A DNA stretch of 44,711 nucleotides from an uncultured Alphaproteobacteria bacterium (GTDB lineage Bacteria > Pseudomonadota > Alphaproteobacteria > Rhizobiales > Aestuariivirgaceae), in assembly GCA_937872985.1 (NCBI GenBank), contig CALMUW010000115.1, positions 1 through 44,711 of the forward strand. The letters run 5' to 3'. The notes under the pieces were generated by a model. That model saw only the letters and a list, made by a program, of their open reading frames with translations. It was not told where the DNA came from and searched no databases. The translations under genes were made by a program, and so were the position numbers. Positions 16,578-27,953 of the stretch are shown here, piece by piece; within the stretch, counting starts at the first letter, position 1; every line of letters begins with the position of its first letter.

Positions 16578-16714
16578 GGCGGGTCCCCGGATTGCGGGCG
16601 GGATGAAAGCGCGAATCGACGGCGGGGGCAAGGGCGGCGGTGGTGGAGTTATGCCCTATGGACAGACGCCGGGCCGGGGTTGAAAGATGGGCCATGGGCG
16701 GCCGGGGATGGCAG

Positions 16715-17227
16715 ATGCGGCATGTGGTCTGGCTTGGGCTAGGAATGCTGGCGGCGCTGGTTGTGCTGACGGGGCAGGCTGTGGCGCATGGCGGCGGGCT
16801 TGACGCCAGCGGCTGTCACCATAACCGCAAGACCGGCGATTATCATTGCCATCGTGGTGGGGCGCGGCTGATGGCACCGGTGCCGCCCGCAACGAAGAAA
16901 CGGGTGAGGCGCTCGGGCACGGCCAGGCCGTCCGGCTCCACCACGCCCGGGATTATCACGCCCTACAGGGTCCGTGATCCCGCCGCCTTGCCCAATCCGC
17001 CGCAGCGGCCATCACGCAAGACCGGCAGAGCCAGGCCGTCGGTTGCGCCGGGCCCCAGCCTGCCGTGCCATTGCGGGGGACTGTCGGGCTATCGTCTGAA
17101 GGCCAGCGGGGCATGTGTGGCCATCCCCGACATCAACACACTGTGCGGCATTCCGCCGGAAGGGAAGTGCAGCTTCGAGGGCGTGCCGGAAGCGGGAACC
17201 CCATCCCTGTGTCCCAAACCGCGCTGA
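16715..17227 (+). CDS. Secreted YHYH-type cysteine/histidine-rich protein
   Basis: The 170-residue precursor has a signal peptide (residues 1-24, ending AVA). It is followed by a short His/Cys cluster, HGGGLDASGCHHNRKTGDYHCH, of the kind annotated as a YHYH domain, which probably binds metal. A basic Pro/Ser/Arg-rich linker then leads to a second cysteine-rich segment near residues 125-165 (PCHCGG, GACV, TLCGIP, KCSF, SLCPK). Function unknown; the motif frequently follows signal peptides in alphaproteobacterial proteins. Longer in-frame starts upstream have no signal peptide at their front. Confidence 0.7.
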   Translation: MRHVVWLGLGMLAALVVLTGQAVAHGGGLDASGCHHNRKTGDYHCHRGGARLMAPVPPATKKRVRRSGTARPSGSTTPGIITPYRVRDPAALPNPPQRPSRKTGRARPSVAPGPSLPCHCGGLSGYRLKASGACVAIPDINTLCGIPPEGKCSFEGVPEAGTPSLCPKPR

Positions 17228-17232
17228 GCCGC

Positions 17233-17517
17233 TCAGCCTGTGGTGCGGGGGCCTTTCCTGGCCGGTTTTTTGACGGCGGTCTTCACCGTCCTGGTGTCTG
17301 GCTGGCGGGCGGCGGCGCGGCGGGGCGCCGAGGGGACGGCCCGCCCTCCCCCGCCCCCGCCCGACTTTTTTCCCCCCCCCTCTTCCCCATTCACCCCGGC
17401 CCAGGCCCGCGCCTCAGCCTCGTCTCGGGTCAGGCCGCGCTCCATGTAGCTTTCGGTGATGTGCCTGGCCTTGCGCTTCTGCTTGTCCGTGTAGGCCGAT
17501 TTATCGCCGCGTGGCAT
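17233..17517 (-). CDS. Small basic protein of the MPRGDKS family
   Basis: The 94-residue protein starts MPRGDKSAYTDKQKRKARHI and continues with SYMERGLTRDEAEARAWAGVN and a Gly/Lys-rich stretch. This closely resembles a small family often labelled plasmid stabilization protein, a label without clear functional support. The tail is long, basic and Ala/Pro/Lys-rich, suggesting nucleic acid binding. GGAGGA precedes the ATG. An EcfG-type promoter and an 18-bp tandem repeat lie upstream on the same strand, so general stress induction is likely. Confidence 0.75.
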   Translation of the reverse strand: MPRGDKSAYTDKQKRKARHITESYMERGLTRDEAEARAWAGVNGEEGGGKKSGGGGGGRAVPSAPRRAAARQPDTRTVKTAVKKPARKGPRTTG

Positions 17518-17545
17518 GGCTTCCTCCGTGCTGGTTGAACTTATC

Positions 17546-17581
17546 CATAACGGCACTGCAGGGTATAACCGCACTGCAGGG
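17546..17581. repeat. 18-bp tandem duplication
   Basis: Two adjacent 18-base units, 17546-17563 and 17564-17581, match at 16 of 18 positions (core GCACTGCAGGG). The second unit contains the -10 half of the proposed EcfG promoter, so the first unit duplicates that half. It lies 29 bases upstream of the small basic protein gene. Confidence 0.8.
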
Positions 17582-17591
17582 CGGCGGTTCC
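17567..17591 (-). promoter_or_regulatory. Candidate EcfG general-stress promoter
   Basis: On the minus strand GGAAC (17591-17587) is followed after exactly 16 bases by GGTT (17570-17567), close to the alphaproteobacterial sigma-EcfG consensus GGAAC-N16/17-CGTT. The -10 half is 50 bases before the start of the small basic protein gene. Confidence 0.5.
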
Positions 17592-17827
17592 CGGCTCCGG
17601 GACGGGTTGAAAAGATTTCCCGCCCTCACCATATGATGCTTATGCAAACTTTTTCGCAGCCGCATGGGCGGCATCACGCCGACGCCATTCATCGTCTGGC
17701 CCTCGCCTTCAACAGGTAGGGTCCCGGAGCGGCTTCGGCGCATCCGGGACCAGCCGCTCAGCCATTCATAACTTCCCAAAAACTGCCCCCGTGCCGCCAC
17801 CGGCGGGTTGAATTCCCGGAGAGTCCC
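17592..17827 (+). other. Gene-poor leader upstream of rnk, with one strong hairpin
   Basis: No convincing gene lies here. A perfect 9-bp stem, GGTCCCGGA at 17721-17729 with TCCGGGACC at 17744-17752, has no T run, so it is not an ordinary terminator; it may be part of the rnk leader RNA. A 28-residue frame at 17633-17719 ends two bases before the stem but lacks a ribosome site. Confidence 0.4.
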
Positions 17828-18226
17828 ATGCCGCAGAAATCCTCGCGCCCGCCCATCGTCATCGCCGAAACCGAGGTGGAACGCCTCGACCGCCTGGCCC
17901 GCCGGGCGGTGGACAGCAACCCCGAAGTGGCTGACGAACTCATGATCGAACTGGAGCGCGCCCAGGTGTGTTCCGCCCCCGCCGTGCCCGACAATGTGGT
18001 GCGCATGAATTCGCTGGTGGAGTTCCAGACCGATGCGGGCTCGCGGCTTACCCTGAGGCTGGTCTATCCGGAAGATGCCAATATCGCCGGGGGGTGCATT
18101 TCGATCCTGACCCCGGTGGGGGCCGCCCTCATCGGCCTGTCGGTGGGTCAGGTCATGACCTGGAAGGACCTGATGGGGCGCGACCGCACGCTGAAGATCA
18201 TCAGTGTGCAGAATGATCTGAGCTGA
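17828..18226 (+). CDS. rnk: Nucleoside diphosphate kinase regulator (Rnk/GreA C-domain)
   Basis: The 132-residue protein has the Rnk layout: a short N-terminal helical region (ETEVERLDRLARRA) and a C-terminal FKBP-like GreA/GreB domain with MNSLVEFQTD, LRLVYPEDAN and SILTPVGAALIGLSVGQ. Rnk proteins bind RNA polymerase but lack the Gre cleavage-factor coiled-coil finger. GGAGAG precedes the ATG. Its long 5' region includes a stable hairpin, so leader control is possible. Distinct from the full greA at 39843. Confidence 0.85.
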   Translation: MPQKSSRPPIVIAETEVERLDRLARRAVDSNPEVADELMIELERAQVCSAPAVPDNVVRMNSLVEFQTDAGSRLTLRLVYPEDANIAGGCISILTPVGAALIGLSVGQVMTWKDLMGRDRTLKIISVQNDLS

Positions 18227-18372
18227 CCCGGCTGAGGGGGGATGGTCGGGGCAGGTTTCCGTGCCCTGAACGGCTAGCCTTCGCGCCGCCCATCGTCACG
18301 GATGACGACACTTCGGAACTGGTGTAAATCGGGGCCGGGCCATGGCCCGTGACCTGAATAGAGGATGAGATT

Positions 18373-19230
18373 ATGTCCGACGAAAAACCGGCCGCCGGAG
18401 CGGATGTCACCAAAGCATGGGCAGCAAGCCAGGCCCAGAAGGACAAGGCCAGCCGCCTGCGCATGTTTGCCTGGCTGGCCTGGATCGTGGCCCTGGCGGG
18501 CGAAGGCTATGCCATCTACCAGTTGCTGCATCACAAATTTGACGCCGCCGCGGGCGGCAACATGCCGCTGCTCATCGGCCTTTTGGTCGGCATTGCCATC
18601 TTCGCCATCGCCGGCAGCATGATGTGGAAGGCCGCCTATAAACATGACCCGGCGACACGCGCCAATCCCGCCAGCTTCTTCTTCAAGAACCAGCTTGGCG
18701 CGATCATGACGGTGCTCGCCTTCCTGCCGCTGCTGGTCCTCATCTTCATGGACAAGAACATGGACCCGCAGAACAAGAAACTGGCGGGCGGCATCGGCGC
18801 GGTGCTGGCGGTCATCGCCACCATCATGGGCGTCAATTTCAACCCGGCCTCGATTGAGCAGTACACGGAGGATATGAACGCCTGCGCCGCCCAGATCCGG
18901 TCGGGCCAGCCGACCACGGCCTGCTCGCCGGAGGTGGCCGCCCAGGCGCAGGACATCGCACGTGACACCACCGCCATCGTGGACGCCACCAAGACCGCCG
19001 CCAATCCGAACGGCTCGGACGTGGTCTACTGGATCGCGCCGGAGGGCGGGGCCAAGAAGTCCGCCGACCCGCATGTGTTCCACCTGTGCAAGGACGTGAG
19101 CCCGCTGAAGGACAAGGTGGTCAACCAGGGCACGGTGACGGAAGCCTATGCCGAAAACGCCATCCGCATCACCAAGCAGATCGACATGGAGCAGAAGCAG
19201 TGCGGCTTCACGGCCGCCCCGGCGCAGTGA
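18373..19230 (+). CDS. Four-helix membrane protein of unknown function
   Basis: The 285-residue protein has four predicted transmembrane helices (about 31-52, 64-86, 109-128, 139-157) and a C-terminal soluble region of some 125 residues. The C-terminal part contains VVYWIAPEG at 217-225, HVFHLCKD at 234-241 and NQGTVTEAYAENAI. That spacing recalls a YW...HL...C...G-T-EA domain I associate with membrane proteins of Gram-positive gut bacteria. AGAGGATG precedes the ATG and an intrinsic terminator follows, so it is a single-gene unit. No function is assigned. Confidence 0.75.
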   Translation: MSDEKPAAGADVTKAWAASQAQKDKASRLRMFAWLAWIVALAGEGYAIYQLLHHKFDAAAGGNMPLLIGLLVGIAIFAIAGSMMWKAAYKHDPATRANPASFFFKNQLGAIMTVLAFLPLLVLIFMDKNMDPQNKKLAGGIGAVLAVIATIMGVNFNPASIEQYTEDMNACAAQIRSGQPTTACSPEVAAQAQDIARDTTAIVDATKTAANPNGSDVVYWIAPEGGAKKSADPHVFHLCKDVSPLKDKVVNQGTVTEAYAENAIRITKQIDMEQKQCGFTAAPAQ

Positions 19231-19255
19231 CCTGACCACAGGTTGACGAAAACGG

Positions 19256-19291
19256 ACCCGTGCGGCCTGCGAGGGCGGCACGGGTTTTTTT
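19256..19291 (+). terminator. Intrinsic terminator after the four-helix protein gene
   Basis: ACCCGTGC at 19256-19263 pairs with GCACGGGT at 19278-19285, followed by seven T residues starting at the last base of the stem. Confidence 0.85.
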
Positions 19292-19363
19292 GATGTGAGG
19301 CCGAGGGATTGAGGGCGGTCAACGACCACCATGGGCGGTTGCGGTCCGGTGCTGGCGCAGCGA

Positions 19364-21688
<2,325 letters not shown>

Positions 21689-21693
21689 GGCCG

Positions 21694-21708
21694 GAATATA
21701 AGGTGAAC
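21694..21708 (-). promoter_or_regulatory. SOS-like LexA box upstream of uvrB
   Basis: On the minus strand GTTC (21708-21705) is followed after seven bases by ATTC (21697-21694), one mismatch from the alphaproteobacterial LexA consensus GTTC-N7-GTTC. It ends six bases before the uvrB ATG, so repression would act on a short leader. Confidence 0.5.
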
Positions 21709-21782
21709 ATGTTTGATTTCCTAGACCGTGAATGGCGATGGGGGCAGGAATCTGGCACAAGGCCGACAAACAGGATCCTGCC

Positions 21783-22133
21783 ATGCGCCTTCTGACTTCC
21801 GCCTATGTGACGCCGATCTTACTGCTGCTGGCGTCGAATGTGTTCATGACCTTCGCCTGGTATGGCCATTTGAAATTCACCGACAAACCCCTGTGGCTGG
21901 CGGTGCTGGCGAGTTGGGGCATCGCCTTCTTTGAATATTGGCTGGCGGTGCCCGCCAACCGCATCGGCTATGCCGCCTATTCACCCGCCGAGTTGAAAAC
22001 CATTCAGGAGGTGGTGACCTTCTCGGTGTTCATCGTGTTTTCCATCTTCTATCTGAAGCAGCCGGTCACATTGCAGCATGTGGCGGGCTTCACCCTCATC
22101 GGCGCGGGCGCGGCGCTGGTGGCCCGGGCGTGA
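21783..22133 (+). CDS. DUF486 family membrane protein
   Basis: The 116-residue protein contains four predicted transmembrane helices and matches the DUF486 family: [33 protein letters not shown] and [16 protein letters not shown] are characteristic. These are small-multidrug-resistance-like inner membrane proteins of unknown substrate. AGGA precedes the ATG. It is divergent from uvrB and four bases ahead of rlmJ, so the two are probably co-transcribed. Confidence 0.85.
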   Translation: MRLLTSAYVTPILLLLASNVFMTFAWYGHLKFTDKPLWLAVLASWGIAFFEYWLAVPANRIGYAAYSPAELKTIQEVVTFSVFIVFSIFYLKQPVTLQHVAGFTLIGAGAALVARA

Positions 22134-22137
22134 GATC

Positions 22138-22986
22138 ATGAATTACCGCCACGCCTATCACGCCGGAAACCATGCCGATGTGCTGAAGCATGCGGTGCTG
22201 GCGCTGGTGTTCCAGCACCTGAAGAAGAAGGACAAGCCCCTTGCCTTTCTCGATGCCCATGGCGGGACGGGGCGCTACGATCTCATGGGGGTGGAGGCGG
22301 GCAAGACCGGCGAATGGCAGGACGGTGTCGGCAAGATGGCTGATCCGTTCACGGATGATGTGGAGGCGCTGCTGGCGCCGTGGCGCGCGGCGCTGGCGGC
22401 GGAGAATCCCTTCGGCGGATTGCGCTATTATCCAGGCTCGCCGGTGCTGGCGGCGCAGGGCTTGCGCGTGGGCGACCGTATTCTGGTCAATGAATTGCAT
22501 CCGGAGGATGCCGCAGCACTGCGCCGCGAGGTGGGGCCGGACCGGCGCGTGAAGACGTCCGTTCTGGATGCGGCGCAGGCGGTGAAGTCGCTGCTGCCGT
22601 TCAAGGAGCGGCGCGGCGTGGTGCTGATCGATCCGCCCTATGAACAGAAGGACGAGACGGATCAGGCCTTCACCATGCTGGCGGAGGGGCACCGCCGTTT
22701 TGCCACCGGGGTTTTCATGCTGTGGTATCCGGTGAAGGGGTTGACCTTTGCCGAGACGCTGGTGGCCAGGGCCAGGGCGCTCAACCTGCCCGCCATGCTG
22801 CAGGTGGAACTGCGGGTGCGCGAGGCCTTCGACGGTGGCGGGCTGGCGGGATCGGGCCTCATCATCGTCAATCCGCCGTGGCAGATCGACGAGGAATTGC
22901 GTCGGCTGGTTCCGGCATTGGCACGGCGGCTGGGCCTTGGCGACTGGGGTCGTGGCGCAGTGGAGTGGCTGGTGCCTGCCCGGTGA
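22138..22986 (+). CDS. rlmJ: 23S rRNA (adenine(2030)-N6)-methyltransferase
   Basis: SAM-dependent methyltransferase acting on A2030 of 23S rRNA. The 282-residue protein starts with the family hallmark NYRHAYHAGNHADVLKH, has FLDAHGGTGRYDL in the SAM-binding region and the catalytic DPPYE motif. It directly follows the DUF486 gene with a four-base gap. No intrinsic terminator is seen after it. Confidence 0.93.
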   Translation: MNYRHAYHAGNHADVLKHAVLALVFQHLKKKDKPLAFLDAHGGTGRYDLMGVEAGKTGEWQDGVGKMADPFTDDVEALLAPWRAALAAENPFGGLRYYPGSPVLAAQGLRVGDRILVNELHPEDAAALRREVGPDRRVKTSVLDAAQAVKSLLPFKERRGVVLIDPPYEQKDETDQAFTMLAEGHRRFATGVFMLWYPVKGLTFAETLVARARALNLPAMLQVELRVREAFDGGGLAGSGLIIVNPPWQIDEELRRLVPALARRLGLGDWGRGAVEWLVPAR

Positions 22987-23168
22987 GCCTCACGCAACCG
23001 TGTGTATGCGTTATGGCCAGTCATCCTATGATGGCGAATGGACACAATCCGTGTCTGGCCCGGGGGATGAACGGCGCATGAATGGCGCGTTCAGCGCAGG
23101 CTCAGTGGCGGTGTCTCATGGGGTTCTCACGATCAAGCAAGAGATCGGGGCAACGCAAGGAGAGGAAA

Positions 23169-23537
23169 ATGTCCAGGCTCACCACTTCCAGCATCGTGCT
23201 TTCCGGGTTCTTCGCGCTTTCCCTCGTTGGTTTGGCCTCCTCGGCTCAGGCCGGCATGGCCTCCAGCCTGATGCAGTGCAAGGGCAGCAACGAAGGACAG
23301 GTTTTGAGCTGCTGCAACGCCGTCATTCGCAAATCGGGGGAAAAACCGGCTTGGTGGATGCAGGCCGGTGGTCGCTGCGGCTCGTCGGCGGCGATCTGCG
23401 TGGGCGGCGGTAGCGCGCAGCCCTTGACCCGCGCGGTGGCCCCGCGCAAGCGGTGCTATTTCAATCAGATCCTGCTGCTTCAGGACGGCGACGGCCAATT
23501 CGGGCGCACGCGGCGCTCCAGCCCGAACCGCAGATAA
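23169..23537 (+). CDS. Small secreted cysteine-rich protein
   Basis: The 122-residue precursor has a strong ribosome site (AGGAGAGG), a signal peptide ending SSAQA near residue 28, and a mature part with six cysteines (37, 48, 49, 70, 77, 96) including an adjacent pair. The tail is Arg-rich. No family recognised. The layout suggests a disulfide-bonded periplasmic or secreted protein. A perfect terminator follows, and it is separated from rlmJ by about 180 bases, so it appears to be a single-gene unit. Confidence 0.65.
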   Translation: MSRLTTSSIVLSGFFALSLVGLASSAQAGMASSLMQCKGSNEGQVLSCCNAVIRKSGEKPAWWMQAGGRCGSSAAICVGGGSAQPLTRAVAPRKRCYFNQILLLQDGDGQFGRTRRSSPNRR

Positions 23538-23550
23538 TACCAATCCTGTG

Positions 23551-23577
23551 AAAAGCGGGTCCAAGGCCCGCTTTTCT
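23551..23577. terminator. Bidirectional intrinsic terminator
   Basis: AAAAGCGGG at 23551-23559 pairs perfectly with CCCGCTTTT at 23567-23575. The A run on one side and the T run on the other let it serve both the secreted protein gene and the converging monooxygenase gene. Confidence 0.85.
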
Positions 23578-23582
23578 TGGCT

Positions 23583-24749
23583 TCAATAGCCCTGATAGAT
23601 CCAGGCCAGGCGATGCAGGAAGCTCGCCTCGGGCATGGTGCGCAGGGCCGCGTTGCGGGCATGCCGCACCACGCCGCGCATGTGATAGATGCGCCCGGAC
23701 CTGAGCGACTCGCGCTGCAGCCGCGCCACGCGCGGCAGACGTTCGGCGCTGGTGGCGGCAAAGGCTGCCGCTGGATCGGAGTGGTGCGCCAGGTGGCGCG
23801 CCATCACCGCCACGTCCTCCAGCGCCATGGCAGCGCCCTGGGCCAGGAAGGGAACCGTGCCATGGGCGGCATCGCCGATGAGCAGCGTGCGGCCCAGATT
23901 CCATTGCGGCAGGCCGACGACATTGGCGGCGGGCCATTTCAGCCATTTTTCAGGCAGGGCGACGATCTGCTTCAGGGCCGGACAGGCGCGTGAGAAGTAA
24001 TGGGATACTTCCTCGCCGCTGGCCGGGGTGGACCAACTGGACCTGGCGAGAACGCCGCGCGTCACCGCCACCAGATTGAGGTGGAGCGGATGCCCGACGG
24101 GATAGTGAACCACATGGCCGCCGGGATAGAGCCAGAGATTGACACAGTCGGCGTTGACCGTGGCGGGCAGGCCGTGGAGCGCGGGCAGGGCCCGGTAGAT
24201 GACGTAGGGCGGGGCTTCCACCTGCGAATCCGGGAACATTTCCTTGCGCAGCCTGGAGCGGATGCCATCGGCCACGATGAGGGCCGGTGTCTTGACGTGG
24301 CGGTTGTCGCTGAGCACGGTCTGCACCGTGTCGCCGGTCAGCACCGCCGAGGAGACGCTGGCGCCGTTTTGCAGGGTGATGAGCGGATTGGCGCGGCAGG
24401 CTTCCAGCAATCCGCGCTGCAATTCGGCGCGGTGGATGACGCGATAGGGCGCGCCGAACTTGTCCACGAAGGCCTGCCCCAGCACCACGCGCTGCAGGAG
24501 GCCGCCGCCCAGGGCATCGTGAATGTGAATTTCCGGCGGGATGACGCATTTGGGGGCCACCGCGTCCCAGGCCCCGATCTGTTGCAGGGCTTCCACCGCA
24601 TTGGGGCCGAGTTGCAATCCGGCCCCAACCTCCAGAAAATCCTCAGCCTGCTCCATGACGATGGAGGGAATGTTGCGCGTGGCAAGGGCAAGCGCGCCGG
24701 CAAGACCGGCAATGCCGCCGCCCGCAATCAACCAATTTGAACCTGTCAT
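23583..24749 (-). CDS. FAD-dependent aromatic monooxygenase family protein
   Basis: Flavoprotein hydroxylase of the PHBH/salicylate hydroxylase superfamily, 388 residues. The FAD-binding GGGIAGL at 10-16, the central DG motif (VADGIRSRLR) and the C-terminal GD motif (LLIGDAAHGTVPFLAQGA) are all present, so an NAD(P)H- and O2-dependent hydroxylation is expected. Similarity in style to 3-hydroxybenzoate 6-hydroxylase and NahG is general; the substrate is not evident and a ubiquinone-pathway role is not excluded. It is divergent from the aspartate aminotransferase gene. Confidence 0.87.
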   Translation of the reverse strand: MTGSNWLIAGGGIAGLAGALALATRNIPSIVMEQAEDFLEVGAGLQLGPNAVEALQQIGAWDAVAPKCVIPPEIHIHDALGGGLLQRVVLGQAFVDKFGAPYRVIHRAELQRGLLEACRANPLITLQNGASVSSAVLTGDTVQTVLSDNRHVKTPALIVADGIRSRLRKEMFPDSQVEAPPYVIYRALPALHGLPATVNADCVNLWLYPGGHVVHYPVGHPLHLNLVAVTRGVLARSSWSTPASGEEVSHYFSRACPALKQIVALPEKWLKWPAANVVGLPQWNLGRTLLIGDAAHGTVPFLAQGAAMALEDVAVMARHLAHHSDPAAAFAATSAERLPRVARLQRESLRSGRIYHMRGVVRHARNAALRTMPEASFLHRLAWIYQGY

Positions 24750-24863
24750 GATGACCCACGGATTAGAACGGGGTCAGGGCCCCCGCGGGCGCCATTGTGC
24801 CACGGATTTGGCCCCAGGCGATGCGGCGGATTGATGCTTGCGGTAAACCGTTACAGGCATTAG

Positions 24864-26093
<1,230 letters not shown>

Positions 26094-26260
26094 TCGTTCG
26101 GAACTTTTTTACCGCAAGGTCATTGTGCAGTTGCAGCCCGCGGCAAGCGAGGGTGCAATTGCCTGTGGCTCGATCCACATGGCCAAATTGTCATGAATTT
26201 CGGCCCAAATGCCGTCACATTCGCCGCCGAGACAGGGCGGGTTAACAAGGAGAGTTATCC

Positions 26261-26731
26261 ATGAAGAAGATCATTTTTGGCGCCCTGGTTTCCCTGCTGG
26301 CGCTGGCCCCGGTGGCCGAAGCCAAGCCTGGCGTCAAGATCGGCCTCCTCACCTGCCGCGTGGACGGCGGCGCGGGCTTCATCATCGGCTCATCCAAGGA
26401 CGTGCGCTGCACCTTCAAGTCGGCCCACACCGGCCGCAAGGAGCACTATGTCGGCTCCATCGGCAAGCTGGGCGTTGACATCGGCGTGACCGGCCAGACC
26501 GTTCTCGGCTGGGTGGTCTTTGCCCCGGGCAGGGTGGATCGCGGTGCGCTGAAGGGCACCTATCAGGGTGCTGGCGCGGAAGCCACCGTCGGTGGCGGCC
26601 TGGGCGCCAATGTGCTCATCGGCGGTTTCCGCCACGGTATCAACCTGCAACCGGTGTCGTTGCAGGCGCAGAACGGCCTCAACGTGGCCGCCGGCGTTAC
26701 CAGCCTGCATCTCATTCCGATCAGGCACTGA
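26261..26731 (+). CDS. Secreted DUF992 family protein
   Basis: The 156-residue precursor has a signal peptide (residues 1-21, ending AEA). The mature region matches DUF992, common in Hyphomicrobiales: VKIGLLTCRVDGGAGFIIGS, SKDVRCTF, GKLGVDIGVTGQ, GGGLGANVLIGGFRHGINLQP and GLNVAAGV. Function is unknown; periplasmic or outer-membrane localisation is inferred. A good ribosome site (AAGGAGAG) and a 13-bp terminator stem bracket the gene. Confidence 0.88.
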   Translation: MKKIIFGALVSLLALAPVAEAKPGVKIGLLTCRVDGGAGFIIGSSKDVRCTFKSAHTGRKEHYVGSIGKLGVDIGVTGQTVLGWVVFAPGRVDRGALKGTYQGAGAEATVGGGLGANVLIGGFRHGINLQPVSLQAQNGLNVAAGVTSLHLIPIRH

Positions 26732-26757
26732 TTATCCAGTATTCACTGTTCTGTGAA

Positions 26758-26795
26758 GAAACGCGCGGGAGTCTCGTCCCGCGCGTTTCTCTTTT
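26758..26795 (+). terminator. Intrinsic terminator of the DUF992 gene
   Basis: A perfect 13-bp stem, 26758-26770 with 26777-26789 (GAAACGCGCGGGA and its complement), followed by TCTTTTC. It is 26 bases past the stop codon. Confidence 0.9.
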
Positions 26796-27021
26796 CTGGG
26801 AAGAAGCGCTGAAGTTGTATCGCGGAGCGCCTCTTGCCTGAGAAATGCTCGGATAGATTGAATTCCAAAGGGCGCAATTGTGGCTTTCCTGCCGCAGTGA
26901 CACAGGGAAGTTGACGCGGGCCATTTTTCGCTTTTCCCCCGGCACCGTTTGCCTATGATCGGGACTCACGGGGGCCATCGTAACCGCGCAGCAGACGCGG
27001 TGCTATTGGCAGGGTTGCATC

Positions 27022-27876
27022 ATGACATCGAGCAAACATTTCGCAGTGCTTGCGCTTTCAATGGCGGTTTCGGCCAGCGCTCTGGCCGTGGCGGCGCAGG
27101 CTGCTGACCTGGGGCCGACGCGGCTTCCGGCGGTCTCGTCGGTCAATGGCAAGCTCGAACTCGGCGCGGGCTGGGCGGACCTGCGCGCCCTCGATGACGA
27201 TCCCTTGTCCCGGGGCGGCGCAAGCCTCCGCCTGCCGCTGGGAGACTTGATCGGCGTTCAGGCCGACCTCGGGCTCGTCAATGTCTTCGACGAAACCGGC
27301 GTGGGCGGCAACCTTCATGTCTTCACCCGCGATCCCGCTTCCTATTTGCTGGGTGTCATCGCCGGATATGGCGACATGGGCGCTGCCGACGCCTTCTGGG
27401 TCGGTCCGGAAGCTGAACTCTATCTCAACAGCATGTCCGTCGAACTGGCCGGCGGCTACATGAACTTCGATCCCGATGGCGGGCCGTCCAAGGACAAGGC
27501 CTTTGTCATGGGCGATATCGCCTTCTATGCCACCGACAACCTGCGTCTGGCGGTCGGGGCCAGCAGCATTGCCGGGTTCGAGTCGGCCCATGTGGGGGCG
27601 GAATGGCTGATGTCGGAAACCGGCCTGCCCTTGTCCTTCAAGGCCGATGCGCGCTTCGGCGAGGATCACTTCACGGCCATCACGGCGGGCGTGTCGCTCT
27701 ACTTCGGCGGCGAGGACAAGAGCCTGATCCGCCGCCACCGCGAGGATGACCCGCGCAACCGTGTGCTCGATATCTTTGGCGCGGGTGCGGGCGGTGCCAA
27801 CCTGGTGTCGGATTCGGAGGAGGTCTGCGTGCCGGCCCCGGAAAATGGCTATTGCGGTGAAGAGATCATTGACTGA
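27022..27876 (+). CDS. Outer-membrane-like secreted protein, unassigned
   Basis: The 284-residue precursor has a Sec signal peptide (about residues 1-28, ending AAQAA). The mature part is rich in alternating hydrophobic and polar residues and in Gly and aromatic residues (VSLYFGG, AELYLNSMSVELAGGYMNF), consistent with a beta-barrel. The last 35 residues form an acidic tail with two cysteines (EEVCVPAPENGYCGEE), probably a disulfide. No family recognised. The upstream 200 bases show no clear promoter. The gene ends before a strong terminator shared with the converging ligase gene. Confidence 0.65.
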   Translation: MTSSKHFAVLALSMAVSASALAVAAQAADLGPTRLPAVSSVNGKLELGAGWADLRALDDDPLSRGGASLRLPLGDLIGVQADLGLVNVFDETGVGGNLHVFTRDPASYLLGVIAGYGDMGAADAFWVGPEAELYLNSMSVELAGGYMNFDPDGGPSKDKAFVMGDIAFYATDNLRLAVGASSIAGFESAHVGAEWLMSETGLPLSFKADARFGEDHFTAITAGVSLYFGGEDKSLIRRHREDDPRNRVLDIFGAGAGGANLVSDSEEVCVPAPENGYCGEEIID

Positions 27877-27904
27877 CGCCGCGGCGCTCTTGTTTTGGTT
27901 GAGT

Positions 27905-27927
27905 GCCGCAAAAGTCGGGTTGTTTTA
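27905..27927 (+). repeat. Degenerate 3' end of a family A repeat
   Basis: GCAAAAGTCGGGTTGTTTTAA matches the 3' end of repeat A copy 3 (GCAAAAGTCAGGTTGTTCTAG) with three differences. Only about 21 bases are preserved; the rest is not recognisable. It abuts the terminator stem. Confidence 0.4.
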
Positions 27928-27952
27928 AGGGGGCCTTTGGCCCCCTTTTTTT
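27927..27952. terminator. Intrinsic terminator between outer-membrane-like and ligase genes
   Basis: AAGGGGGCC (27927-27935) pairs with GGCCCCCTT (27939-27947) around a TTT loop, followed by further T residues. The A/T ends allow some action in both directions. Confidence 0.88.
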
Positions 27953-27953
27953 G

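Noticed and set aside
17633..17719. A 28-residue frame with a His-rich segment, directly followed by a 9-bp hairpin upstream of rnk, resembling a leader peptide.
   Set aside because: There is no ribosome site, no run of a single amino acid codon and no terminator T run; the evidence is too thin to call an attenuator.
17501..17800. A 99-codon open frame on the minus strand.
   Set aside because: It crosses the promoter region and overlaps the start of the small basic protein in another frame; no ribosome site or motif.
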